DNA of 21,304 bases from Choristocarpus tenellus KU-1152 (Eukaryota > Phaeophyceae). The DNA is taken from contig CAXNAD020000351.1 of the NCBI GenBank assembly GCA_964200185.2, positions 1 through 21,304 of the forward strand, read 5' to 3'. Positions 20,744-21,304 of this stretch are shown here, piece after piece (position 1 is the stretch's first letter; the number at the start of each line of letters is the position of its first letter). A program made the position numbers and the translations under genes. A model generated the notes under the pieces. It worked only from the letters and a program-made list of their open reading frames with translations. It did no database searches and was not told where the DNA came from.

Positions 20744-21304
20744 CAGTCACAAGAGGGAGTAGAGCAACATATCAAATCCACCCAGAAAGAATCTTGCGGC
20801 ATGAGGATGATGGGGAAGAGGTAGACATTGTGGTAAAACGTAACAAAACTTTGCAGTCTTGATGTGCTTTTCATTGTATCCCACAGTAAGTGCTTATTTG
20901 CCTAACTCCATGCACTGCTGTGGGAACTTGAAGTGTATGTATTGACTGACTCTCTGCCCCAAACGATACATTTTAACAAATGGAATCGCTTTCAATGAGG
21001 AGTTTGGCTCTTGAGTGACACCACACTACAGGAAGAGTCATCAGATAGATGGAACAAATCTGGAATGAAATCAGCTAGATCATGAGTGCATTACCCTAGT
21101 CGCATATCACCTAACCCAGGAATGCCAATAAATTGGGTCTGAGAGCATGAGTGGACTGAGTACAATTTACGCTCCACCAGAGCAATCCCGAAAGGATTGT
21201 ACCCATAAACTTAGCTCTAGTAGTGCTTGAGCAGGGGGGGGGCGATGTCTGTTATACTGGTAGTAGTTCACCAAGCAAATGCAGCAAAACAAACAAGGTC
21301 AGCA
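20744..21304. other. no assignable feature
   Basis: This end stretch may hold the 5' UTR or further upstream exons of the minus-strand PHD gene. No conserved exon was recognised on either strand. A run of nine G residues lies at about 21234-21242. Confidence 0.4.

Noticed and set aside
20575-20862. 95-codon plus-strand open frame ending in TGA
   Set aside because: It is reasonably protein-like, but it has no recognisable family, and the opposite strand gives an exon with paired cysteines, a good donor and a phase that matches the PHD exon. Kept as an alternative only.

Overview
This window is nuclear DNA from an intron-rich eukaryote. Five protein genes can be assembled from short exons (12 to 235 bases) separated by GT-AG introns, with reading phase kept across every junction proposed. 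Introns are mostly 137-700 bases. The gene set is a NEK-type kinase, a plant/alga-style class IV aminotransferase, a class IIA HAD hydrolase with an N-terminal presequence, a plant-type 2-oxoglutarate/Fe(II) oxygenase and a PHD-finger protein. This suits an alga or a related protist such as a stramenopile, but the species cannot be read from the sequence. No operons, phage, CRISPR array, rRNA or tRNA were recognised.

Layout from left to right. (1) 1-1171, minus: N-terminal 90 residues of a NIMA-related kinase, running off the left edge. (2) 1172-2526: spacer between two divergent genes. (3) 2527-6127, plus: PLP-dependent class IV aminotransferase in seven exons, 341 residues. (4) 6128-7273: spacer between convergent genes. 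(5) 7274-10691, minus: HAD-IIA hydrolase in seven exons, 354 residues, with a likely organelle presequence. (6) 10692-10915: a 224-base divergent promoter region. (7) 10916-18855, plus: prolyl-4-hydroxylase-like oxygenase in four exons, 269 residues. Its third intron is about 6.35 kb, against at most about 700 bases for almost every other intron here. (8) 18856-19716: convergent spacer. (9) 19717-20743, minus: a PHD-finger protein whose last cysteine seems to come from a 12-base terminal exon. (10) 20744-21304: nothing firm.

The genes look like ordinary unlinked housekeeping or regulatory genes. Nothing indicates that they form one pathway. The unusual part is the large third intron of the oxygenase gene (12350-18702). 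It carries interleaved inverted repeats around 13.7 kb, a degenerate tandem repeat near 17.2 kb, and several coding-like stretches on both strands that match no family I can name. The simplest reading is one or more old insertions into an intron. A nested gene is a less likely alternative.

All exon borders were derived by eye from family conservation plus splice sites. Catalytic residues fall in place for the kinase, aminotransferase, hydrolase and oxygenase. The 3' end of the PHD gene and everything inside the large intron are much less certain.
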